Positions 45,966-53,632 of a stretch of DNA of 64,000 bases are shown piece by piece. The notes below the pieces were generated by a model that was given only the letters and a program-made list of their open reading frames with translations, was not told where the DNA came from and did no database searches. The position numbers and the translations under genes are program-made. Source of the DNA: Ignatzschineria indica (GTDB taxonomy: Bacteria; Pseudomonadota; Gammaproteobacteria; Cardiobacteriales; Wohlfahrtiimonadaceae); NCBI RefSeq assembly GCF_003121925.1, contig NZ_QEWR01000002.1, positions 682,001 to 746,000 of the forward strand, given 5' to 3'. Each line of letters begins with the position of its first letter. Positions within the stretch are counted from its first letter, which is position 1.

Positions 45966-47270
45966 CTAACGGCCGATTCCCTTATAGATAAAGCCTAAAT
46001 TTTGCATATAGTGTGGATCAAAGATATTGCGTCCATCGAGAATAAAGGGGTGCGCCATCTTCTCTTTGATCAAGGTATAATCGGGGCTAAAGAATTCCTT
46101 CCATGCCGTTAAGATAATCAGAGCATCGGCATCTTCGAGCGTCTGATACTTATCATCACAATAATCGATCGGCTCAAAAGGATAGGCACTCTTCACTGCC
46201 GGCATTGCCGCCGGATCAAAGAGCGAGATCGTTACCCCTTGTGCAACCAGTGCGCGAATCATCTTATGGATGGGGGAATTGTAGATACTCGCCGTCTCCT
46301 CTTTAAAAGAAGCGCCCCAAATGGCCACTTTTTTGCCGGCAAGATCGCTCTCGTAATAACGCCAGAGATGGCGGAAGAGTACCTCTTTCTGATCCTCATT
46401 CACTTCCCAAACTTGATCCATCAAACGGCTTTTAACCCCACGGCGCCCCACCTCTTCAGAGAGCATCAAAATATCGCTTGAGAAGTTCTCTCCCCCAAAA
46501 CCCGCTCCCGGCGAAAGATAAGCACCACCAATTCGGCGATCTGCCGCTAAACCCTGTTTAACATTGAGGATATCCACCCCAATACTCTCGGCAACATTAG
46601 CAAGGTCATTCATATAACTGATGCGCGTTGCGAGCATCCCGGAGATACTCAACTTCGTGAGTTCCGCATCGAGAATCGGCATCACTAACCATTGGGAAGG
46701 AAGTGGGAAGAAGGGACGAAAGAGCTCTTTAAGTCGAATCAATGTCTGTTCCGATTCTATCCCCACAATCAGCTGTGCAAGATCGATAAAACTCTTCACG
46801 GCATTTCCCTCTTGTACGATATCAGGAAGATAAGCCCAATCCGCTTCTGGAAATGCTTGGCGCAATGCCTCCGTACCATAGAGTCCAAACGTCGAACCAT
46901 TGATCAAAAGCGGGATATTATGCTGCTTCTGCTCAATATGATTCTCGGCAATTCTACTTGCCATCTCTTCTAAAAAATCGGTCGCTCTGCTCTTCTCTAA
47001 CGCATTAAAACTGAGAAAGTAACAATCGATCTCCGTTGAAAGATCCATCAACTCTGCCATAGAATCGAGCTGCTTGAAGCTTTTCGCCTCCTCTAAGCGC
47101 TTTAACTCTGCTAAGAGTTGTGGGTCTTGAAGATGGGGAAAGAAGGATTGTTCCCCCTTATTCTCTCCTCGATCAACTCCCGTTAAAACATAGACCTCAT
47201 TGCCATATTTAGAGAGTAGCGCCGTTAAGACGCCGGCTTGCAGGGTTGATCCGATAATGGCGATCTTCAT
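45966..47270 (-). CDS. UDP-glucose dehydrogenase-like protein lacking catalytic residues
   Basis: 434 residues, aligned over its whole length with UDP-glucose/GDP-mannose dehydrogenases. The expected catalytic motif GFGGSCFPKD reads [10 protein letters not shown], so the nucleophilic cysteine is Asn. The NAD loop GTGYVG reads GSTLQAG. In the active-site helix the Asn of KxxxN is Ser (KLSISGML). Later family blocks ([30 protein letters not shown]) remain. The frame is intact and overlaps galU by 4 bases (ATGA), so it is expressed. Its operon place is that of ugd, but a normal two-step oxidation to UDP-glucuronate seems impossible by the known mechanism. Confidence 0.8.
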   Translation of the reverse strand: MKIAIIGSTLQAGVLTALLSKYGNEVYVLTGVDRGENKGEQSFFPHLQDPQLLAELKRLEEAKSFKQLDSMAELMDLSTEIDCYFLSFNALEKSRATDFLEEMASRIAENHIEQKQHNIPLLINGSTFGLYGTEALRQAFPEADWAYLPDIVQEGNAVKSFIDLAQLIVGIESEQTLIRLKELFRPFFPLPSQWLVMPILDAELTKLSISGMLATRISYMNDLANVAESIGVDILNVKQGLAADRRIGGAYLSPGAGFGGENFSSDILMLSEEVGRRGVKSRLMDQVWEVNEDQKEVLFRHLWRYYESDLAGKKVAIWGASFKEETASIYNSPIHKMIRALVAQGVTISLFDPAAMPAVKSAYPFEPIDYCDDKYQTLEDADALIILTAWKEFFSPDYTLIKEKMAHPFILDGRNIFDPHYMQNLGFIYKGIGR

Positions 47271-48154
47271 AACTTTATCTCACGTGCAGATTTTTCGATT
47301 AAAGCTCTGAAAGGCGCGCCCAATGTCGGGTGAATCGCACCATAATGGAGAACCGCTTCTAAATACCCGATTTTACTACCACAATCGAAGGTCTGCCCCT
47401 TCATGCGATATGCTTCAATCGGTGCTTCTTTCTGTAATAGTGCAATTGCATCGGTGAGCTGAATCTCATTGCCGGCACCTTTCGGCGTCTTCTCAAGAAG
47501 CGACATAATCTCCGGCGGAAGAATATAACGACCAATCACCGAGAGATTCGAAGGCGCGCTTCCCACTGCCGGCTTTTCCACAATTCCCTGCATCACAATC
47601 GATTCCCCTTCTGCCGGGGTTGATGCCACATCCACAATCCCATATTGATCCACCAAAGATGCCGGCACCTCTTCCACCATAATCTGCGCTGCCTGGTGCT
47701 GATTGTAATACTCAATCATTCGCGCAAGATCATTCTCTTCCCCTTCGTTATAGACCAATACATCAGGGAGAAGGACGGCAAAAGGCTCATTGCCGATCAA
47801 GGATTTCGCGCATAATACCGCATGCCCCAAGCCAAGTGGCTCGCCCTGACGCACGCTCACAACGCTCACCCCTTTCGGCAGAATCGATTCAATCTCCGCT
47901 AAAATATCGAATTTTTGTTTCTCTTTCAGGATCGTCTCTAACTCAAAGTTCTTATCGAAATAGTTCTCAATACTCCCTTTTGAGCTATGCGTTACTAAGA
48001 TAATCTCCTCAATCCCTGCTTTGACTGCCTCTTGCACCACATAATCGATCACAGGACGATCGACCACCGTCACCATCTCTTTCGGAATCGCCTTACTCGC
48101 CGGCAGAAAACGGGTCCCTAAACCCGCAACAGGTAAAATTGCTTTCTTAATCAT
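47267..48154 (-). CDS. galU: UTP-glucose-1-phosphate uridylyltransferase
   Basis: Makes UDP-glucose from glucose-1-P and UTP. The nucleotidyltransferase signature GLGTRFLPASKAIPKEM is at residues 11-27, with the conserved DRPVIDYVVQEA, GLGHAVLCA and VEKP blocks. 295 residues. First gene of the capsule sugar operon galU-(ugd-like)-pgi-galE. The next gene starts inside its stop (ATGA). The accessory island begins immediately upstream. Confidence 0.95.
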   Translation of the reverse strand: MIKKAILPVAGLGTRFLPASKAIPKEMVTVVDRPVIDYVVQEAVKAGIEEIILVTHSSKGSIENYFDKNFELETILKEKQKFDILAEIESILPKGVSVVSVRQGEPLGLGHAVLCAKSLIGNEPFAVLLPDVLVYNEGEENDLARMIEYYNQHQAAQIMVEEVPASLVDQYGIVDVASTPAEGESIVMQGIVEKPAVGSAPSNLSVIGRYILPPEIMSLLEKTPKGAGNEIQLTDAIALLQKEAPIEAYRMKGQTFDCGSKIGYLEAVLHYGAIHPTLGAPFRALIEKSAREIKL

Positions 48155-48456
48155 GAATATCCCTACTATTGGTCAATAACGATAATAACTATAAATGACT
48201 ATAAATATCTATAATGGGTATAAGGATATCAATAATTGGGATAAGAGAGAATGACTATTGCTAAGAAAGGAGGATCTTCTCTCACTCATCTAAGAAGTTA
48301 TCTGAAAACTCTCTGAAAATAACTGACTAAACGATCAATGACCATAAAGAAACAGAAACAAATTGATTAAAATATACTTACTCCGACAATTTGTAATTTT
48401 ACTTCCTACAATTTCTTCACGTTATTAATAAAAGAATACTTTGGGTAAAAAATAAT
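48155..48456. other. Promoter region of galU and island edge
   Basis: 302 bases of AT-rich sequence with short ACTATAAAT-type repeats at 48190-48230. No JUMPstart-like element was recognised. Left boundary of the accessory island. Confidence 0.4.
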
Positions 48457-49011
48457 ATGGAGAAAAAAACTATAACGCAAAATGAAGATAATAAAATCTA
48501 TGAAAAGATTTTAGAAGACACCATAAGTGAGCACGAAGACCTAAATAAAAGTATCAAAGGCATAGATGATAAAATTAGTAAATATATTGTTTTCATCCCT
48601 CTATTGCTGCTTGTAGGAAGTAATTTATTTCTTAACTTTATTCGCAATGCTGAAACTTCTGGAGTGGAAAATTATAATCCACTCTATGTTAGTTTATTTT
48701 TTATATTCATTGTTGCTTTATCTGTAATAATTATTTTTAAATGTCTAAAAGCTTTAGATTTTAAACGCATTATGAAACCAACAGTTGGTCTACAAAGAAT
48801 CGAGCTTTTTAATGAAGAAAAGTTATCAGAAGAAACAAGCTACAACGAATACCTGATGTGGTCGATAGCCTACTATAGTGATATCATAGAGCTAAATGAA
48901 GATATAAAGAGCGAAAAGATCAATAACTTAAAATGGGTCCCTACTCTTTTAAGACTCTCTTGCCTCTCCCTTCTTATGATGCTTTTGAGTTTTATCCATT
49001 ATGCGTGGTAA
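48457..49011 (+). CDS. Three-helix membrane protein, effector-like topology
   Basis: 184 residues: a charged N-terminal helix (about 1-40), two membrane helices (about 43-62 and 78-97), a ~65-residue cytoplasmic stretch rich in acidic helices, and a third membrane helix at the end (LLRLSCLSLLMMLLSF). This order is like the PycTM/2TM effectors of nucleotide-signal immune systems, but I see no diagnostic motif and no cyclase gene nearby. A small basic protein gene follows at 14 bases. AT-rich codons differ from the housekeeping genes, consistent with acquired DNA. Confidence 0.6.
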   Translation: MEKKTITQNEDNKIYEKILEDTISEHEDLNKSIKGIDDKISKYIVFIPLLLLVGSNLFLNFIRNAETSGVENYNPLYVSLFFIFIVALSVIIIFKCLKALDFKRIMKPTVGLQRIELFNEEKLSEETSYNEYLMWSIAYYSDIIELNEDIKSEKINNLKWVPTLLRLSCLSLLMMLLSFIHYAW

Positions 49012-49025
49012 AAGGAGATAACAAC

Positions 49026-49196
49026 ATGACACTAGAGAATAATGCCAAAGAAAAGAGAGAAAAAGACCAAATGCTCACCTACTTTGAGTATTACAAGAAA
49101 CTCTCTGAAAAGCGACGCGCACTTATTAAGAAGAAAGCGAATATCAGAAGATTGCGCCCTTCACTAGAATCTTATGATCCTAAATGGGAAAAATGA
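49026..49196 (+). CDS. Small basic protein, 56 residues
   Basis: Starts at the ATG at 49026 with AAAAGGAG 9 bases upstream. It is highly charged and probably helical (KLSEKRRALIKKKANIRRLR). The ribosome site and short gap to the membrane-protein gene argue for a real two-gene unit. No family recognised. A frame reading from 48933 would overlap the upstream gene and is less likely. Confidence 0.5.
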   Translation: MTLENNAKEKREKDQMLTYFEYYKKLSEKRRALIKKKANIRRLRPSLESYDPKWEK

Positions 49197-49417
49197 GATA
49201 TATGAAAATATAAAAATTAGGGGATAGATGTAGAGGCATTTATTCCAATACAGCCCCCCTGCCACCAAAACGGAGTTGCTACATGATTTTCCTCTTGCAA
49301 CAAATAAGGAAAGCCAACTGAGAAGCGCATCATCGATATATTGCATCTGCGCTACATCTGCGTTGTGATAATTTCTGTAATAACGTTTTGCTTTTTAACT
49401 TATAGAGATATCTGCAA

Positions 49418-49465
49418 AAAAACCTCATAAAAAGCTCAATAGTCGAGCTACTTTATGAGGTTTTT
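49418..49465 (+). terminator. Terminator of the two-gene membrane unit
   Basis: A 14-bp outer stem (AAAAACCTCATAAA and its complement) with an inner AGCTC/GAGCT helix, ending in five T residues; the other end also suits the minus strand. Confidence 0.88.
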
Positions 49466-49586
49466 GATCTTCATTTAAATCGACACTATCAATAATCTGT
49501 TTGTATCGCTGTACTTGTATTGATGCACTTGTATCAATCTGCTTGTATCAATGACCTACCTGTTTTCTCTTACTGATCAACAAATA

Positions 49587-50411
49587 CTACAAGCTAATAC
49601 GCTTCGTGAAGATATTCCACCCAGATCCTAATCCTCTCTTAGAGTAGGCTTCCTTTATCTGATAACAAGGATAGCTCCCGGTCACTTCACGCTCTAGCTG
49701 AGTTTTTACTCTGCGTCCCTCATCTGATTGCCGTATTTTTTCCATTGTGTCATAACACTGGTTATAGGTCTCAACAAAGCGCTGATCATCGTTGATAAAT
49801 TGATTCACGATAGCAGCATTTTGAGTATTCCAACTCTTTTGCCAAACATCACAGGCAGAACCCGGTCTCTTATCCAAATTACAATAAGTCGCTTGTTGTT
49901 CCGTTAAGGCTTCAAAGTTCTCTTTTGAGAGTTGATCTTCCCCCTCCTTAAAGGCCTCTTCATGGATCTCTTTCCAAGCCATGCACTCGGGGGTATTTCT
50001 TTGGGCGAGGCTGTTACACTCTTTCTGTTTTAAGTATTCAGTAATAATCTCATCCCAATCTTTATCGATCAGTGATTGGGAGATACGATTTTTAGCCTCT
50101 TTGGTCGCCTTCTGCTTTGCTTCTAATTCTTGTTGTCTCTTAAGTTCTCTCTCCGCTCTCTCTTTCTCTCGCTCAATCTCTTTCTGTTTATTAAGCGCAT
50201 CAAAAGCCGCCTGACACTCTGTATCTGCCTTCAATTTAGCGAGCGCCTTTTCATCCTTTCCCGCCATCAATATCTTTTCTAATTGGCTATTACAGCTCTT
50301 TGCCTTCTCTTCTGCTTTATCTAGGTGCTTAAAGTAGTAATCTTCATCCTTCGGGGTACAAGCTACCAGTAACGCCGAGATAAAGCCTAAAAGAACTATT
50401 TTTTTCATCAT
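49587..50411 (-). CDS. Lipoprotein with EexN-like N-terminus
   Basis: About 274 residues. A lipobox LVAC follows a short hydrophobic signal, so the protein is lipid-anchored. The first domain (DYYFKHLDKAEEKAKSCN, then TECQAAFDAL) has the spacing of tyrosine, charged and cysteine residues of EexN entry-exclusion lipoproteins. A charged coiled coil (about 85-115) follows, then a cysteine-containing region where CNxxxxRxxxxC-type units occur twice (CNSLAQRNTPEC, CNLDKRPGSAC). Starts at the ATG at 50411 (AAAGGA before); the next ATG is also possible. Entry exclusion is a guess from the N-terminus only. Confidence 0.6.
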   Translation of the reverse strand: MMKKIVLLGFISALLVACTPKDEDYYFKHLDKAEEKAKSCNSQLEKILMAGKDEKALAKLKADTECQAAFDALNKQKEIEREKERAERELKRQQELEAKQKATKEAKNRISQSLIDKDWDEIITEYLKQKECNSLAQRNTPECMAWKEIHEEAFKEGEDQLSKENFEALTEQQATYCNLDKRPGSACDVWQKSWNTQNAAIVNQFINDDQRFVETYNQCYDTMEKIRQSDEGRRVKTQLEREVTGSYPCYQIKEAYSKRGLGSGWNIFTKRISL

Positions 50412-50596
50412 TGATCCTTTTGTCATTTTCGCTTCAAATTTTTCGTTTTAATATAATATCACTTATTATAAGTAATCGATATTTTGGCATTAATTTCCAT
50501 GAAATTTATAGATTAATATTAATCATAGAATAATAGTAATATCTCAGGCCTCTATTTTTTAAAGGTGAAAAAATTACACCGATAGTGATCTTTATT

Positions 50597-50686
50597 GTTG
50601 TGCTGATGGCGTTGGTGATTTTGCCGGTTTCGATATTGAGATTGGTAGGATAGAGAGCCATCTGCCGGCAATCAGTTCTAAAAATT
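50597..50686 (-). pseudogene. kpsC 3'-end scar, copy A (~90 bp)
   Basis: About 75 bases match the coding 3' region of kpsC (compare 58885-58962) with scattered changes, including GGCGTTGGTGATTTTGCCGG and CGATATTGAGAT. Similarity stops at the same kpsC point as in the other copies. The junction sequence AGTTCTAAAAAT is shared with copy C but absent from kpsC. Confidence 0.8.
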
Positions 50687-50797
50687 ACCCCCATTATAAG
50701 CTCATACAAACATCCCTAAACTTATCTTAAAATATAGCTCTATCAACTTATAACTATTGCTAAAACAAGTAGTTGCAGCTAATATATTCAACAATAC

Positions 50798-50837
50798 GCC
50801 CGGGTACCTCTGCATTATACTTAATGTACGTCCCGGC
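50798..50837 (-). terminator. Hairpin after the RT gene
   Basis: Imperfect GC-rich stem (GCC, GGG and TAC against GTAC and CCCGGC) just after the reverse transcriptase stop on the minus strand; no T-run. Possible 3' end of that transcript. Confidence 0.4.
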
Positions 50838-50859
50838 TCTCTTTTATTGAGTGAATCTC

Positions 50860-52137
50860 TTATTGATCCTTAATCGATTGATCAACTTCATCTAACTTCT
50901 GATTTAAACGATCCCACAATGGTTTAATCTGTTTTCTAATAGCCTTAGAATTCATAACTTCAGAAGCTCTCAGCCCATAAGTAATGAAGTTTCTATGTCC
51001 TAAGTGACTATATCTTTCATACAGTTTCTTTCTACGTAATGGCACTTTATAACCCATTTTTTTAGATTCTTTATTGACCGTATTCTTCACTAAACGAATT
51101 GATTTATTCATTTTTTCAGAAAATCGAGCTAAAGCAGCTGATCTTAACAAAATTCGTTTACCATCATATGTAAACCCTAAGTATTGAAGCGCTTTATTAC
51201 TTTTACTATCTCTAAATAGTCGTTTCTCTGTTTTTTTAGAATTAATAGACAGTCCATATGCTTTTATTTCTGAAGCAACAAAGCTTTCGACATCAAATTG
51301 TTGAGACTTAGGAAGTATAAATAACATATCATCACAATAGCGACGATAACTTCCACCTAAATCATTCATTTTTGAATGCAATTTTTGGTCGAAATTTAAC
51401 ATAAAGATATTAGAGAGCAACGCACTAATAGCTGTTCCCTGGGGAATACCTCTATCTGTATTATTAATTGAAATATATTCCTTTTCTCTCACCCGAGATC
51501 GAAACTCATAAGCAGAGCAGATCCTTTTACGCTGATGCCATGGATTGTTTAAAGAGATTTCAAACTCTCTATAAATCTCATCCCTTATGCAATAAGCGTA
51601 ACGAGTTAATGATCGATACACCGCATAATGATCTTCCGGCAATTGATCTTTATGAAGAAGTTTTGCCCAAGCATCCTTTAGATGTTGATGATCAAGGTTA
51701 TCAAAAAAACCGGTAATATCGAGCGCAATAACGTCACAATTTTTTCGTGACTCTATCTCCTTAAAAGCCTCATAAGCAAAATCTACATTCGACTTACCTA
51801 ACCTTCTAAAAGCTAAAACAACATCGGAAAGATTTAATTGCGAAAGAATCTGCTCATAGGATAATTCTAAAACTTTTCCGTAGTATGCATAAATATGGGA
51901 GTCTAAATGTGAGGCATAAGTAATTTCTCGTGCTTTATGGGTTTTAACCAAAGAAGCATCTTCTGATGCTTTACCTAGTTTTATTGTAAAAGCACAATAC
52001 CTCAACATTGGATAAAAGCTGTGACGCGCCACCTTTTTAGGGTTTGTCACAATTGCTCGAGCTGCTTTTATTCCGATCTGCTGATCAAAATGTAGGTACC
52101 CTCTATTTCGGTACCAATCAGAACTTTTTAATTTCAT
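50860..52137 (-). CDS. drt2: Defence-associated reverse transcriptase, DRT2-like
   Basis: 425-residue reverse transcriptase. Motif A is ALDITGFFDNLD (D140), motif B RGIPQGTAIS (229-238), motif C YCDD (267-270) and motif E-like LQYLGFTYDG. The family context RGYLHFD, ASHLDSHIYAYY, AFRRLGKSNVDFA, RICSAYEFRSRVR and YRRYCDDMLFI resembles the UG2/DRT2 group rather than group II intron or retron enzymes. There is no maturase, endonuclease or integrase domain. DRT2 enzymes act with one upstream structured RNA; such an RNA lies directly before this gene. By the published DRT2 mechanism the RT copies that RNA repeatedly into concatemeric cDNA, and phage infection leads to expression of a toxic endless ORF. 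The start codon has only a weak ribosome site. Confidence 0.85.
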   Translation of the reverse strand: MKLKSSDWYRNRGYLHFDQQIGIKAARAIVTNPKKVARHSFYPMLRYCAFTIKLGKASEDASLVKTHKAREITYASHLDSHIYAYYGKVLELSYEQILSQLNLSDVVLAFRRLGKSNVDFAYEAFKEIESRKNCDVIALDITGFFDNLDHQHLKDAWAKLLHKDQLPEDHYAVYRSLTRYAYCIRDEIYREFEISLNNPWHQRKRICSAYEFRSRVREKEYISINNTDRGIPQGTAISALLSNIFMLNFDQKLHSKMNDLGGSYRRYCDDMLFILPKSQQFDVESFVASEIKAYGLSINSKKTEKRLFRDSKSNKALQYLGFTYDGKRILLRSAALARFSEKMNKSIRLVKNTVNKESKKMGYKVPLRRKKLYERYSHLGHRNFITYGLRASEVMNSKAIRKQIKPLWDRLNQKLDEVDQSIKDQ

Positions 52138-52144
52138 CTAAGCC

Positions 52145-52440
52145 ATATAATGCAAAACCCCAAACAGGTCGGACTGTGGCCATCCTATACTGTTTGGGGC
52201 TTAACAAACGTAATCTTTTACGTATTCTTTGCGATAAAACCGCTGTGCCACCATATGTTGCATATGATCTATAATATCATTGCTTCAGTCTCACGAGGAG
52301 GACTAAAGATGCGTATTACCATAAATATTCATATTAAGCATATTCATATCTACAGCATTGTCATCGGAATAATCACCAATAACTGGAGGATTATTCTGGT
52401 TGACATCATGTGATATCCCCCCATTCCTATTAAATGGGGC
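52145..52440 (-). ncRNA. DRT2-type template RNA with seven hairpins
   Basis: Read on the minus strand from about 52440. Hairpins, in order: CCCCATT/AATGGGG (52439-52419), AATAATC/GATTATT with inner CCA/TGG (52395-52368), CTTTAGTC/GACTGAAG (52308-52283), ATCATATG/CATATGGT with CAA loop (52268-52250), ACGTAA/TTACGT (52223-52208) and CCCCAAACAG/CTGTTTGGGG (52199-52158). A weaker paired region with two ATATGAATAT repeats lies between the second and third. The last hairpin is followed by TTTT, 21 bases before the RT start. Length about 295 nt, in the range reported for DRT2 RNAs. RNA boundaries are inferred. Confidence 0.75.
52258..52410 (+). other. neo: Predicted neo repeat: 51-codon stop-free cDNA unit
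   Basis: Plus strand, that is the sense of cDNA copied from the template RNA. ATGT occurs at 52255-52258 and 52408-52411. Joining the end to the start through it gives a 153-nt repeat (51 codons) with no stop in one frame. In the genome the frame meets TGA at once after 52410, so it is endless only as a concatemer. The junction makes TTGACA (52400-52405), a 17-nt spacer and TATAAT (52270-52275). GGAGG (52298-52302) sits 6-7 nt before the in-frame ATG at 52309. The unit encodes an Ile-rich repeat beginning MRITINIHIKHIHIYSIVIG. Confidence 0.7.
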
Positions 52441-52446
52441 AAATAC

Positions 52447-52475
52447 AAAATAGCTTAAATATAAATATTAAGCAA
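52447..52475 (-). promoter_or_regulatory. Promoter of the template RNA
   Basis: On the minus strand TTGCTT (52475-52470), a 17-base spacer, then TATTTT (52452-52447). Seven bases on, G at 52440 would be the first base of the RNA and opens the first hairpin. Confidence 0.6.
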
Positions 52476-52584
52476 CAATATATAGAAAATGCAGAATATG
52501 ATTAATATTAAGATATAAAATAACAGAGTCAGAAAACATCACCCATCCTCCTAAAGTCACTATAAAAAGAGAGTGGTATTATTA

Positions 52585-52920
52585 ATGATGATTAACTTCG
52601 TACAAGGAAATCTTTTTCACGCCGATGTAGAGGCATTAGTCAATACTGTCAATTGTGTTGGAGTAATGGGACGAGGGATTGCTCTACAATTTAAAAAAGC
52701 ATTTCCGGAAAATTTTCTGGCTTATAAAAAGGCCTGTGATTTACAACAAGTTGTACCTGGAAAAATGTTGATCTTTGAAACTGGTAGCCCCGTTAACCCT
52801 AAACTGATTATCAATTTCCCTACTAAAAGACACTGGCGTAGTGCAAGTAAAATAGAAGATATTAACGCAGGTTTAGACGCATTAATCACTGAAATTAGAA
52901 CAAGAAAAATCAGATCTTAA
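52585..52920 (+). pseudogene. Truncated DarG-type macro domain
   Basis: 111 residues matching the first two-thirds of the DarG macro domain: QGNLFHADVEALVNTVNCVGVMGRGIALQFKKAFPENF, then IINFPTKRHWRSASKIEDI. DarG removes ADP-ribose from DNA and neutralises DarT. The protein stops at RTRKIRS, just where the family continues with the IALPPLG strand and substrate loop; the DarT-binding C-terminal domain is also gone, and no darT gene is nearby. A relic is more likely than a short active enzyme. Start at 52585 or the adjacent ATG; a GTG at 52573 is in frame. Confidence 0.7.
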
Positions 52921-53045
52921 CGTGATGACTATCCCATCGTTTACAAAGAGGTCATCATTGGTATTGATATATTAGATATATTAGATATATCGATTCATGA
53001 TAGTTCTATTTTGAAGATTCCAGCCCTTCTTCCAAGCTCATCACT

Positions 53046-53552
53046 TTAAATAGTTCCAAAATCATAATTTCCATCTTGATCACGCTTACCTTTAATCAGC
53101 GAAGAAAAGCAATGTTTAAATTGTATCTTATGATTTCTCCAAAAATTTAATGCTCGAACCCCTTCTGTATCGACACCAACAAGCTGTTTATTTTGATAAA
53201 GAGGTAATTGAATTTGATTCTCTAAATTGGTGGATTTATAAGCGATATATGAGATGACTTGATCTGGAAATCCCAATTTCAAAACAGCCATCACCGACAA
53301 TGCGGCGTAATACATCCCTTCTAACTGTTCACAAGCTTTAATAAATTCAGATTGCGTACATCGACTCTTCATCTCTAAAAGATGTAATACCTTTTCTCCA
53401 TCCTCCTTAATCTCCAAAAATGCACCTTCTGAGCACCGCTGATTCACTAAGGCCCATAAAGCAGTTCCTTGATCTTTAGCCTTAATCATAAGTACATCAT
53501 GAGGAGATCTAAAAGTGCAGATACCCGCCCCTTTTTGTTTCTTCTCTTGCAT
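53046..53552 (-). CDS. Small ExK nuclease-like protein, partner of the AAA ATPase
   Basis: 168 residues. The stretch FLEIKEDGEKVLHLLEMKSR contains an acidic residue, then E60-x-K62 on a short hydrophobic strand, the layout of a PD-(D/E)xK core. Helical sequence and a second strand (QVISYIAYKST) follow. No other domain recognised. The gene follows the ATPase gene by 80 bases on the same strand, suggesting a two-gene defence module with a sensor ATPase and a nuclease effector. The nuclease assignment is from motif spacing only. Confidence 0.5.
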   Translation of the reverse strand: MQEKKQKGAGICTFRSPHDVLMIKAKDQGTALWALVNQRCSEGAFLEIKEDGEKVLHLLEMKSRCTQSEFIKACEQLEGMYYAALSVMAVLKLGFPDQVISYIAYKSTNLENQIQLPLYQNKQLVGVDTEGVRALNFWRNHKIQFKHCFSSLIKGKRDQDGNYDFGTI

Positions 53553-53632
53553 GATTATAGGTTCTTTTTTTTTCGATGATATAACATAAATCGTTTTTTA
53601 AGAGATTTAAAAAAGGGTTATTCATCATTACC

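Noticed and set aside
52150-52413. An 87-codon open frame on the plus strand before the RT gene, taken as an ordinary gene
   Set aside because: It overlaps the template RNA and has no normal promoter in the linear sequence. Its open frame is better explained as the endless frame of the predicted cDNA concatemer.
50860-52440. Retron or group II intron interpretation of the RT locus
   Set aside because: No msr/msd branching-G arrangement, no maturase or intron domains V/VI; the YCDD motif and the flanking blocks fit DRT2 better.
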